Position numbers and translations under genes: made by a program. The notes beneath the pieces are model-generated. The model was not told the origin of the DNA and did not search any database. It worked only from the letters and a program-made list of their open reading frames with translations. Shown here piece by piece: positions 7,200 through 13,745 of a stretch of DNA of 20,618 nucleotides. Origin of the DNA: DASSKO01 sp035690425 (GTDB taxonomy: Bacteria > Actinomycetota > Actinomycetes > Propionibacteriales > Nocardioidaceae); assembly GCA_035690425.1 (NCBI GenBank), contig DASSKO010000030.1, forward strand, positions 1 to 20,618. Direction: 5' to 3'. The number at the start of each line of letters is the position of its first letter. Positions within the stretch are counted from its first letter, which is position 1.

Positions 7200-8837
7200 G
7201 TGAGCAGCGCGCCCTCGCACGCCCCGGACCGGTTTGAGGCTCTGGGCCGCGCTTCTGACGGTCGCCCGCTGCCCGACGCGCGGCGGCGCCTCGCCCCGGC
7301 CGTCTACCTGTCCGAGCCCGTCCTCGGCTGGATCGGACCGCTGGCGATCGCACTGCTCGCCGGAGTCTTGCGGTTCTGGCGGCTGGGCTATCCCAACGCG
7401 CTGCTGTTCGACGAGACCTACTACGCCAAGGACGCCTTCTCCCTGCTCCGGTTCGGCTACGTCCGCGACACCGTCGACAAGGCCGACGAGCTGATCGTGG
7501 CCGGGCGCACCACCGGCCTGTTCACCGACATGGCGAGCTTCTACGTGCACCCGGACGTGGGCAAGTGGCTCATCGCCTTCGGTGAGTGGCTGTTCGGCCT
7601 GGACGCCTTCGGCTGGCGGTTCTCGGCGGCGCTGGCCGGCACCCTCACCGTGCTCGTGCTCGCCCGGCTGGTCCGGCGGCTGACGGGGTCGACCCTGCTC
7701 GGCTGCGTCGCCGGCCTGCTGCTCTGCCTCGACGGCCTGCATCTGGTGATGTCGCGCACGGCGCTGCTCGACATCTTCTTGACCCTTTTCCTCGTGTGTG
7801 CGGTGGCGTGCCTGGTCGCCGACCGCGACTGGGGGCGGCTGCGGCTGGGGCGTGCCGCACCGGACGCGCCGGTGCGGCCGACCGGCTTCGGCCCTCTGCT
7901 GCTGTGGCGGCCGTGGCGGCTCGCGGCCGGCGTGTGTTTCGGCCTCGCCGTCGCGACGAAGTGGAGCGCGCTGTTCCCGCTGGCAGCGTTCGGTCTGCTG
8001 GTGTGGGCGTGGGACTCCTCGGCACGGCGCGCGATCGGGGTGCGGCTTCCGGTGCTCAAGGCCGCGGTCGTGGACGCCGTACCCGCCTTCTTCGCGCTCG
8101 TCGGCGTGGCGCTCGCCGTCTATGTCTCCACCTGGGCCGGTTGGCTGGTCCATGCCGAGAGCTACGAGGAGCGGCTCGGCGACGACTGGGGCAGCTATCT
8201 GCGCACCGACGCGGACGGCTTGGGCGAGGTGGCCCAGTCGGTGCGGTCGCTGTGGAACTTCCATCAGGAGATCTGGGCCTTCCACACCGGTGACGACCTC
8301 CGCTCGGAGACCCACGTCTATGAGTCCGATCCATGGGGCTGGCTCATCCTGAACCGGCCGGTCGGGGTCGACGCGGAGACCGACATCGAGCCGGGCACCC
8401 AGGGATGCCCAGAGACCGCGAACACGTGCATCCGGCAAATCCTGGCGATCGGCACCCCCGCCCTGTGGTGGGGTGGGCTGCTGGCGCTGCTCGCGTCGCT
8501 GTGGTGGTGGATCGGTGCCCGTGACTGGCGGTTCGGGCTCGCCCTGGTCGGGGTGGCCTCCACCTGGCTGCCGTGGCTGCGGTTCTCCGAGCGGCCGATC
8601 TTCCTCTTCTACGCGGTGGCGATCATCCCGTTCACGGTCATCGCGACCACGCTGGCGCTCGGCAAGATCCTCGGTCCGCCCGGCCGGTCCCGGCGACGGC
8701 TGGTGGGTGCCTGTGTGGCCGGTGGCTTCGTCGCCCTGGTCGCGGCCAACTTCGCGTTCTACTACCCGATCTGGACCGACGGCCTGCTCACCCACGAGGA
8801 CTGGCTGGACCGGATCTGGTTCACCCGCTGGATCTGA
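7200..8837 (+). CDS. pmt: Dolichyl-phosphate-mannose-type protein O-mannosyltransferase (GT39)
   Basis: About 545 residues, integral membrane. Actinobacterial Pmt transfers mannose from polyprenyl-phosphate mannose to Ser/Thr of exported proteins. After a hydrophobic segment (VLGWIGPLAIALLAGVLRFW) comes the catalytic-loop Asp-Glu motif FDETYYAKDAFSLLR near residue 76. Further conserved blocks are VHPDVGKWLIAFGEWLFG near 117 and the luminal segment FHTGDDLRSETHVYESDPWGWLI. About ten membrane segments follow the family pattern. I chose the GTG at 7200 (MSSAPSHAPDRF); a GTG nine bases upstream is possible. Divergence from rsmI matches the M. tuberculosis Rv1002c/Rv1003 arrangement. It may mannosylate secreted proteins. 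Confidence 0.93.
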   Translation: MSSAPSHAPDRFEALGRASDGRPLPDARRRLAPAVYLSEPVLGWIGPLAIALLAGVLRFWRLGYPNALLFDETYYAKDAFSLLRFGYVRDTVDKADELIVAGRTTGLFTDMASFYVHPDVGKWLIAFGEWLFGLDAFGWRFSAALAGTLTVLVLARLVRRLTGSTLLGCVAGLLLCLDGLHLVMSRTALLDIFLTLFLVCAVACLVADRDWGRLRLGRAAPDAPVRPTGFGPLLLWRPWRLAAGVCFGLAVATKWSALFPLAAFGLLVWAWDSSARRAIGVRLPVLKAAVVDAVPAFFALVGVALAVYVSTWAGWLVHAESYEERLGDDWGSYLRTDADGLGEVAQSVRSLWNFHQEIWAFHTGDDLRSETHVYESDPWGWLILNRPVGVDAETDIEPGTQGCPETANTCIRQILAIGTPALWWGGLLALLASLWWWIGARDWRFGLALVGVASTWLPWLRFSERPIFLFYAVAIIPFTVIATTLALGKILGPPGRSRRRLVGACVAGGFVALVAANFAFYYPIWTDGLLTHEDWLDRIWFTRWI

Positions 8838-8860
8838 CCCCAAATCAATTCCAGGCTCTT

Positions 8861-8915
8861 CTGTCACGGGGTGGCCCCGTGACAGACCTATTGGCACGGG
8901 GCCACCCCGTGCCAA
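8861..8915. repeat. Twin perfect hairpins with mutually reverse-complementary cores
   Basis: The first palindrome (8861-8885) has an 11-bp perfect stem starting CTGTCACGGGG with a TGG loop. The second (8891-8915) has an 11-bp perfect stem starting TTGGCACGGGG with a CCA loop. They are separated by 5 bp. The 17-bp cores (CACGGGG-loop-CCCCGTG) are exact reverse complements of each other. The pair lies between pmt and the HD-GYP/LuxR gene. It could act as a terminator for pmt, although no U-tract follows, or be a copy of a dispersed palindromic repeat. Confidence 0.8.
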
Positions 8916-8956
8916 ACGCGGATCGTAGTGATGGCGCCCAGTGATGCCGGTTGAGA

Positions 8957-8962
8957 TACGTT
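8957..8962 (+). promoter_or_regulatory. Candidate -10 box for a leaderless HD-GYP/LuxR transcript
   Basis: TACGTT (TANNNT) ends 6 bp before the ATG at 8969, and no Shine-Dalgarno lies between. This fits transcription starting at the A of the ATG. No convincing -35 box is seen. A TTG at 8951 is an alternative translation start; if it is used, this box is inside the gene. Confidence 0.35.
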
Positions 8963-8968
8963 TTCAGC

Positions 8969-10537
8969 ATGGCCCGATCGGAGCTGAGCGGGGTCCGGCT
9001 GGCGGAGCTGGTAGGGACGATGTCGCTGGCCGTCGACCTGGGGCTGGGCCAGCCGATGGGGCACGTGGCGCGGTCGTGCGTGATCGCGAGCCGGCTCGGA
9101 GACCGGATGGGACTCAGCCAGGCCGAGCGCGCCGCACTGTTCTACGTGACCCTCCTCGGATGGGTCGGGTGCATCGCCGACTCGCACGAGTCCGCCGCGT
9201 GGTTCGGCGACGACATCGCTTACCGCGCGGACGTCTACGACCTGGACATGAAGCCGCTGCCGTTTCTCGGCTACCTGCTGCGACGCGCGGGCGCCGGCCA
9301 GCCCGCGACCCACCGCGTGGGCAAGCAGGCGATGATCTTGGCCACCGGCGCCCGAGGAGTCCAGGACTCCCTGCGTGCGCACTGCCAGGTGACGACCACG
9401 GTCGCCCGCCGGCTCGGCCTGGGGTCGGACGTGACCGAGCCGCTGCAGCAGATCTACGCGCGGTGGGACGGGAAGGGCCTGCCCCGAGGCGTCGGGGGTG
9501 AAGGCATCACGCTCCTGGTCCGGCTGTGGCATGTGGCAGACGTCGGCGAGGTCCACGAGCGTCGAGGAGGCGTCACTGCAGCGGTGGACGTGGCCCGTGC
9601 CCGCAGCGGCGGACAGTTCGACCCCGCGGTTGTCGATGCTTTCTGCGCTGGAGCCGACGAGCTCTTCGACGACCTGGCCGACACCACCGCGTGGCAAGAC
9701 ATGGTCGGCGCCGAACCGTCTCTGCAACCGGCGATGAGCGAGCCGGAGCTCGACTCTGCCCTGGAAGCCGTCGCCGACTGGGTGGACACCAAGTCGCCGT
9801 GCTTCGGTGGCCACTCCCGGGGCGTGGCAGAGCTGGCCGCCGCCGCAGCCAGACGGGTCGGGATGGAGGATCGCGAGGTGCGGGTCGTCCGCCGGGCCGG
9901 CCTTGGCCACGATCTCGGCCGCACCGGGGTGTCGAACAACATCTGGGACAAGCCGGGCGCCCTCACCGACAGCGAATCCGAACGCGTGCGGCTGCACTCC
10001 TACTACACCGAGCGGATGCTGGCACGGCCGGAGGCGCTCGCTGAGGTCGGTCGGATCGCCGCGATGGCCCACGAACGACTCGACGGGTCCGGCTACCACC
10101 GCGGACTGTCCGCGACCGGCATCCCGATGGCCGGCCGACTCCTCGCCGCCGCGGATACCTACCACACCAAGCTCGAGCCGCGCCCCCATCGGGAGGCGCT
10201 TCCGGCCGACGATGCGGCGAAGTTGCTGCACGAGGAGGCGAAGGCCGGCCGACTGGACCCGGTGGCCGTGGACGCGGTGCTCGCCTGTGCCGGTCACCGC
10301 GCCGGCCGGCCTGCTACGGGGCCCGCCGGCCTCACTCCACGCGAGGTCCAGGTGCTCGCACTGCTAGCCCGCGGCGCCTCGAACCGCCAGATCGCCCGCG
10401 AGCTGCGGATCGCCCCGAAGACCGCTGGCAACCACATCGAGCGGATCTACGTGAAGACGGGCGTGACCTCCCGCGCGGCGGCGACGCTGTTCGCCTTCGA
10501 GCACGGCCTGCTGTCCCCACTCGACCCAATCGGCTGA
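8969..10537 (+). CDS. Tandem HD-GYP-like domain protein with C-terminal LuxR-type HTH
   Basis: About 522 residues. The N-terminal half (about 30-225) keeps the outline of an HD-GYP domain: GHVARSCVIASRLGDRMGL, YARWDGKGLPRG in place of HHERxDGxGYP, and GGVTAAVDVARARSGGQFDPAVV. It lacks the HD pair, so it is degenerate. The second domain (about 275-405) has GHSRGVAEL, LGHDLGRTGV (HD at 314-315), LHSYYTERML, AHERLDGSGYHRG (GYH instead of GYP) and AADTYHTKLEPRPHR. Residues about 455-515 are a LuxR helix-turn-helix (LTPREVQVLALLARGASNRQIAREL). HD-GYP domains hydrolyse cyclic dinucleotides in characterised proteins. Here a metal-dependent hydrolase or ligand sensor controlling DNA binding is likely. 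Its targets are unknown. Confidence 0.88.
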   Translation: MARSELSGVRLAELVGTMSLAVDLGLGQPMGHVARSCVIASRLGDRMGLSQAERAALFYVTLLGWVGCIADSHESAAWFGDDIAYRADVYDLDMKPLPFLGYLLRRAGAGQPATHRVGKQAMILATGARGVQDSLRAHCQVTTTVARRLGLGSDVTEPLQQIYARWDGKGLPRGVGGEGITLLVRLWHVADVGEVHERRGGVTAAVDVARARSGGQFDPAVVDAFCAGADELFDDLADTTAWQDMVGAEPSLQPAMSEPELDSALEAVADWVDTKSPCFGGHSRGVAELAAAAARRVGMEDREVRVVRRAGLGHDLGRTGVSNNIWDKPGALTDSESERVRLHSYYTERMLARPEALAEVGRIAAMAHERLDGSGYHRGLSATGIPMAGRLLAAADTYHTKLEPRPHREALPADDAAKLLHEEAKAGRLDPVAVDAVLACAGHRAGRPATGPAGLTPREVQVLALLARGASNRQIARELRIAPKTAGNHIERIYVKTGVTSRAAATLFAFEHGLLSPLDPIG

Positions 10538-10540
10538 TCT

Positions 10541-10559
10541 GCGCCGAAGAAGGCGGCGC
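10541..10559 (+). terminator. GC hairpin just after the HD-GYP/LuxR gene
   Basis: GCGCCG (10541-10546) and CGGCGC (10554-10559) form a 6-bp all-GC stem with a 7-base loop, starting 3 bp after the stop codon. There is no T-run, so it is only a possible intrinsic terminator. Beyond it, 10560-10818 shows no convincing gene. The octamer GTTTGGTC occurs at 10604 and 10709, and CCAAAC/GTTTGG form a weak inverted repeat at 10687-10714. Confidence 0.35.
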
Positions 10560-10818
10560 CCCCTCTCACGTCGTACGGCGCCAACTGTCCCCGTCCGACC
10601 TGAGTTTGGTCATCCGGGGCGTGCCCGCCGAGCGGCAGCGCTGTGTCCGGGGGCCACAACAGCGCGATCCTAGTCAGGAATGGGATCCAAACGTTCGAGC
10701 GAGGCATGGTTTGGTCAGCGGTGTGTCGGGCGGGAACACGTGCGCACCACGGGCGACCCCTGGGCGGGTCACCCTCTCGGGCTCTGCTCCAGCCCCTTCG
10801 CGGCCAGGGTCGTGATGC

Positions 10819-11094
10819 TCACGCCTCGCCGGTGACCGGGTCGATGACCGCGGTGACCTGGCGGATCTGGTCGCAGGGGAAGCCACCCCGGCGGGCGTGT
10901 TCCTCGATCAGCGACTCGTCCTTGGCGTTGTAGACGCAGAACAGGCGCTCGTCGGTCGCGTAGGACTGCACCCACTGGATGTCGGTCCCGAGCTCGTTGA
11001 GCACCGCGTTGGACTTGGCGGACAGCTGGTGCAGCTGCTCGGTGTCCATCTGACCGAGGCTCGGCACGGTCCTCTCGATCACGTACTTCGGCAT
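10819..11094 (-). CDS. DUF4242 family small protein (SCO4226-like)
   Basis: A 91-residue protein, MPKYVIERTVPSLGQMD at the N-terminus and QIRQVTAVIDPVTGEA at the C-terminus. It matches the compact ferredoxin-like DUF4242 family, in which the S. coelicolor member SCO4226 was described as nickel-binding. The ATG at 11094 is supported by a strong Shine-Dalgarno (AAGGAGG) about five bases upstream. The frame is open further upstream but without family sequence. Single Cys (FCVYNA and FPCDQ) and His residues could bind metal; this is not shown. It is divergent from the dehydrogenase gene at 11310 across 215 bp, so it may share control with the downstream cluster, or be an unrelated neighbour. Confidence 0.82.
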   Translation of the reverse strand: MPKYVIERTVPSLGQMDTEQLHQLSAKSNAVLNELGTDIQWVQSYATDERLFCVYNAKDESLIEEHARRGGFPCDQIRQVTAVIDPVTGEA

Positions 11095-11309
11095 GGCTCC
11101 TCCTTCGGCTGATGCGGTCTGATCGCCGCTTCTTCTTCGGATGTCACCACCATGCGGCGCGGAGTCCGGCGCCGTCATGAGGCGTTCACCCCATGGCGAC
11201 GGAGACGACGTCGATCCGCGAGGAGGACGGGTCGACCTGAGCCAGGTGCGCTCCGGACGTGGCGTTTGCCGCGCACACCATGACCTCCGTGTTGTAACGT
11301 CCGGCCATC
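11095..11309. promoter_or_regulatory. Divergent control region between the DUF4242 gene and the biosynthetic cluster
   Basis: This 215-bp spacer separates two divergent starts. On the plus strand TAACGT (11295-11300, TANNNT) ends 9 bp before the ATG at 11310, with no Shine-Dalgarno, so the dehydrogenase transcript may be leaderless or nearly so. An imperfect inverted repeat, ATGCGGCGC ... GGCGCCGTCAT (11152-11178, one bulge), could be an operator. No clear -35 box is seen. Confidence 0.4.
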
Positions 11310-12287
11310 ATGGGCGACCACCTCAGGGCCACCGCCTACTGGACTCTCGCCTCCGGCCAGGGCGGGCTGCGCGAGGAGCAGCTACACGAGCCCGGGCCCG
11401 GCGAGGCCCTCGTCCGTGCCCGGCATTCCGCGATCAGCCGAGGCACCGAGTCGCTCGTGCACACCGGAGCCGTGCCGCCTGAAATCGCCCACCGGATGCG
11501 CGCGCCCTTCCAGGAGGGCGACCTGCCCGGGTCCGTCAAGTACGGCTACCTGTCCGTGGGAGTGGTCGAGCAAGGCTCCGACGATCTCGTCGGACGAAAC
11601 GTCTTCTGCCTCTTTCCGCACCAGGACCGCTATGTCGTGCCGGTCGCCGCGCTGACGGCGCTGCCTGACGGAGTGCCGCCGCGCCGGGCCACCCTGGCCG
11701 GTGTCGTGGAGACCGCGGTCAACGCGCTCTGGGACGCCGCCCCCCGGCTCGGTGACCGGGTCGCCGTCGTCGGAGCAGGGATGGTCGGCGGCGCGGTCGC
11801 CGCCCTGCTGCGAACCTTCCCGTTGCAGCGGCTTCAGCTCGTCGACGTCGACCCCGCACGCGAATCGCTCGCCTCGGCTCTCGGCGTTCCCCTGGTCGAC
11901 CCGGCCGCGGCAGCCGGAGGATGCGACCTGGTCGTGCACGCATCGGCTTCGGCGGCCGGGCTGCGGCGCAGCCTCGAACTGCTCGGCGACGAGGGCGAGG
12001 TGATCGAGCTGTCGTGGTACGGCACCGAGGACGTGACGGTGCCGCTCGGCTCCACGTTCCACGCCCGCCGCCTGGCCGTCCGCGCCAGCCAGGTGAGCGA
12101 GGTCGCAGCGGCCCGGCGGGCGCGGCGAACCCGTGCCGACCGGCTGTCGCTTGCCGTGGAGCTGTTGCGCGACGACGCCTTCGATGCGCTGATCACGGGG
12201 TCGAGCCCGTTCGCCGAACTTCCCCAGACCATGCGCCGGCTCCTCTCCGGCGAGCTGCCGGCGCTGTGCCACGTCATCGACTACTGA
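11310..12287 (+). CDS. MDR-superfamily (zinc-type alcohol dehydrogenase-like) oxidoreductase, zinc ligands lost
   Basis: A 325-residue medium-chain dehydrogenase/reductase. The N-terminal GroES-like domain includes PGPGEALVRARHSAISRGTE; the usual catalytic-zinc Cys is Ser/Ile there (SAISRGTE), and no four-Cys structural-zinc lobe is present. A Rossmann fold follows with VAVVGAGMVGGAVAALL (GxGxxG) near residue 153 and an acidic LVDVDPARE that favours NAD(H). C-terminal DLVVHASASAAGLRRSLELLGDEGEVIELSWYG is typical MDR. It is the first gene of a plus-strand run with PTPS-like, glycosyltransferase, methyltransferase and flippase-like genes. It probably carries out a redox step on a pathway intermediate. 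The substrate is unknown. Confidence 0.85.
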   Translation: MGDHLRATAYWTLASGQGGLREEQLHEPGPGEALVRARHSAISRGTESLVHTGAVPPEIAHRMRAPFQEGDLPGSVKYGYLSVGVVEQGSDDLVGRNVFCLFPHQDRYVVPVAALTALPDGVPPRRATLAGVVETAVNALWDAAPRLGDRVAVVGAGMVGGAVAALLRTFPLQRLQLVDVDPARESLASALGVPLVDPAAAAGGCDLVVHASASAAGLRRSLELLGDEGEVIELSWYGTEDVTVPLGSTFHARRLAVRASQVSEVAAARRARRTRADRLSLAVELLRDDAFDALITGSSPFAELPQTMRRLLSGELPALCHVIDY

Positions 12288-12288
12288 G

Positions 12289-12335
12289 CCGGACACTGAC
12301 CGACTACTGGACCGACCACTGAACCGACCACTGGG
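12289..12335 (+). repeat. Degenerate 11-12-bp tandem repeat at the dehydrogenase/PTPS-like junction
   Basis: Four successive units follow the dehydrogenase stop: CCGGACACTGA, CCGACTACTGGA, CCGACCACTGAA and CCGACCACTGGG. They resemble the last codons and stop of the preceding gene (TCGACTACTGAG, 12277-12288). The final unit supplies the GGGGAG ribosome-binding sequence of the next gene. Confidence 0.65.
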
Positions 12336-12338
12336 GAG
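12333..12338 (+). promoter_or_regulatory. Ribosome binding site pointing to a non-canonical ATC start
   Basis: GGGGAG ends 5 bases before ATC at 12344. Between the in-frame stop at 12320 and the ATG at 12374 there is no ATG, GTG, TTG or CTG in frame. The protein sequence from 12344 matches the family N-terminus, so this site decides the start choice. Confidence 0.5.
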
Positions 12339-12343
12339 CCACC

Positions 12344-12721
12344 ATCTACACCGTCACCGTCCGCGATCACGTCATGGTCGCGCACAGCCTGCCGCGCCCC
12401 GCGTTCGGACCGGCCCAGGCCCTGCACGGTGCAACCTACGTCGTGGAGGCTTCGTTTCGTCGCCGGGACCTCGACGACGACGGCATCGTCATCGACATCG
12501 GCGCCGCACGCTCCGCTCTGCAGGAGACGCTGGACGGGCTCCGTTACCGCAACCTCGACGAGCATCCCGCCTTCGAAGGCGTGGTCACCTCCACCGAGGT
12601 GTTAGCCCGGTGGGTCGCCGACCGGTTGGCGGAGTCGCCCGTGACTGACGGCCTGGACGGGCTCGAGGTCGTCCTTCGCGAGTCCCCCGACGCCTGGGTC
12701 TCCTACACCCCAGATCGATGA
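12344..12721 (+). CDS. Catalytically degenerate 6-pyruvoyltetrahydropterin synthase (PTPS/QueD-like) T-fold protein
   Basis: About 125 residues, starting IYTVTVRDHVMVAHSL. The T-fold landmarks are recognisable: AHSL (first zinc-ligand His position), LHGATY aligned to LHGHNY, GIVIDIGAARSAL aligned to GmviDf, RYRNLDEHPAF aligned to DHrnLn, TSTEVLARWVADRL aligned to pTaEnla, and the pterin-anchoring Glu in VVLRESPDAWVSY. One zinc His (HGA for HGH), the Cys before LHG and the Asp-His pair (RY for DH) are missing, so ordinary PTPS activity is not expected. This matches what is reported for S. coelicolor SCO6650. The best start appears to be ATC at 12344, with GGGGAG at 12333-12338. The only ATG (12374) would delete the first beta-strand and has no ribosome binding site. 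Confidence 0.82.
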   Translation: MYTVTVRDHVMVAHSLPRPAFGPAQALHGATYVVEASFRRRDLDDDGIVIDIGAARSALQETLDGLRYRNLDEHPAFEGVVTSTEVLARWVADRLAESPVTDGLDGLEVVLRESPDAWVSYTPDR

Positions 12722-12747
12722 CCAGACCGATGACCCAGACCGGTGAG
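12711..12747 (+). repeat. Degenerate 12-bp tandem repeat at the PTPS-like/glycosyltransferase junction
   Basis: CAGATCGATGAC, CAGACCGATGAC and CCAGACCGGTGAG follow one another across the stop codon of the PTPS-like gene (12719-12721). The spacing and position echo the repeat at 12289-12335. Confidence 0.55.
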
Positions 12748-12755
12748 AGATACCG

Positions 12756-13745
12756 GTGCGGTTGAGACTTGTCGTCCCCGCTGACGTCGACACGCCGACG
12801 GGGGGCAACGCCTACGACCTCGCGCTCGCGGACGCTCTACGCGCCGACGGCGACGAGGTGGAGGTGCTGCGCTGCGCGGCGGGCGAGCTCGGTGGCGTAC
12901 TGCACCGGCCGTGGCGGGGTCCCACGCTGGTGGACGGGCTGCTCGCCTGCCCGCAGCCGCAGGCGGTGGCGGGCGCACGGGCAGCCGTGCTCGTGCACAT
13001 GCCGCTGGCGCTGGAGACTCGGCTGTCCCGCGAACGGGCCGCCCAGCTCGACCGGCTCGAGCGGCAGGCGCTGCAGGCAGCCGCACTCGTCGTCGCCACG
13101 AGCCATTGGTCCGCGCGATACGTCGAAGACCATCACCGGTTGCCCCGCGTCGCGGTCGCCCAGCCCGGCGTCGACCAAGCGCCCGTCAGCGCGGGGTCGG
13201 AGCCGCCGCTGCTGGTGCACCTCGCCTCGCTGCTGCCGCACAAGGACCAGCTCGGTGTGGTAACGGCACTCACCCGGCTGACGGACCTGCCCTGGCGAGC
13301 CCGCCTGGCCGGGCCGGTGCACCGCGATCCCGCCTACGCCGCGGACGTCCGTGCCGCGGTCGCTGCCGCCGGTCTCGGCGACCGGATCAACATGCCGGGC
13401 ACGATGTCGCGTAACGCCGCCTGGGCCGGTGCCGACCTGGCGCTGCTGCCGTCCCTGGTGGAGAGCTTCGGCATGGTCGTCACCGAGGCCCTCGCGCGCG
13501 GCGTACCCGCGATCGTCAGCGAAGGCGGCGCCGCGGAAGCCCTCGGCGTCACCGCGGCCGGCGAGCGCCCAGGTGCGGTGGTGCCCGCGGGGAACCCCGA
13601 CGCGCTGGCAGACGCGCTGCGGCGATGGCTTACCGACAGGCCGCATCGGGACGCGCTCCGGAGGGCCGCCTTGGCACGCAGGACCACACTGGAACCATGG
13701 GGTGTTACGGCCCGCCGTGTCCGCGACGCACTGACACGCGGGTGA
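12756..13745 (+). CDS. Family 4 (GT-B fold) glycosyltransferase
   Basis: A 329-residue retaining-type glycosyltransferase. The N-terminal nucleotide-fold strand is MRLRLVVPADVDTPTGGNAYDLALADAL with the acceptor-side glycine pair (TGGN). The C-terminal donor domain has LLVHLASLLPHKDQLGV, WRARLAGPVHRDPAYA, and the EX7E element ESFGMVVTEALARGVPAIVSE, which binds nucleotide-sugar. The GTG at 12756 follows GAGAGA five bases upstream. Its stop overlaps the next gene's GTG (GTGA). It is a cytoplasmic enzyme; donor sugar and acceptor are unknown. In this context it may glycosylate a GTP-derived heterocycle or a lipid intermediate. Confidence 0.9.
   Translation: MRLRLVVPADVDTPTGGNAYDLALADALRADGDEVEVLRCAAGELGGVLHRPWRGPTLVDGLLACPQPQAVAGARAAVLVHMPLALETRLSRERAAQLDRLERQALQAAALVVATSHWSARYVEDHHRLPRVAVAQPGVDQAPVSAGSEPPLLVHLASLLPHKDQLGVVTALTRLTDLPWRARLAGPVHRDPAYAADVRAAVAAAGLGDRINMPGTMSRNAAWAGADLALLPSLVESFGMVVTEALARGVPAIVSEGGAAEALGVTAAGERPGAVVPAGNPDALADALRRWLTDRPHRDALRRAALARRTTLEPWGVTARRVRDALTRG

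Noticed and set aside
6276..8915. Very long minus-strand open frame (about 879 codons) opposite pmt and rsmI
   Set aside because: It is a high-GC shadow: low-complexity Arg/Gly/Pro/Gln-rich residues with no domain, opposite clearly recognisable genes.
10560..10818. Short open frames in the gap after the HD-GYP/LuxR gene
   Set aside because: They have no ribosome binding sites, no conserved motifs, and overlap one another in several frames.
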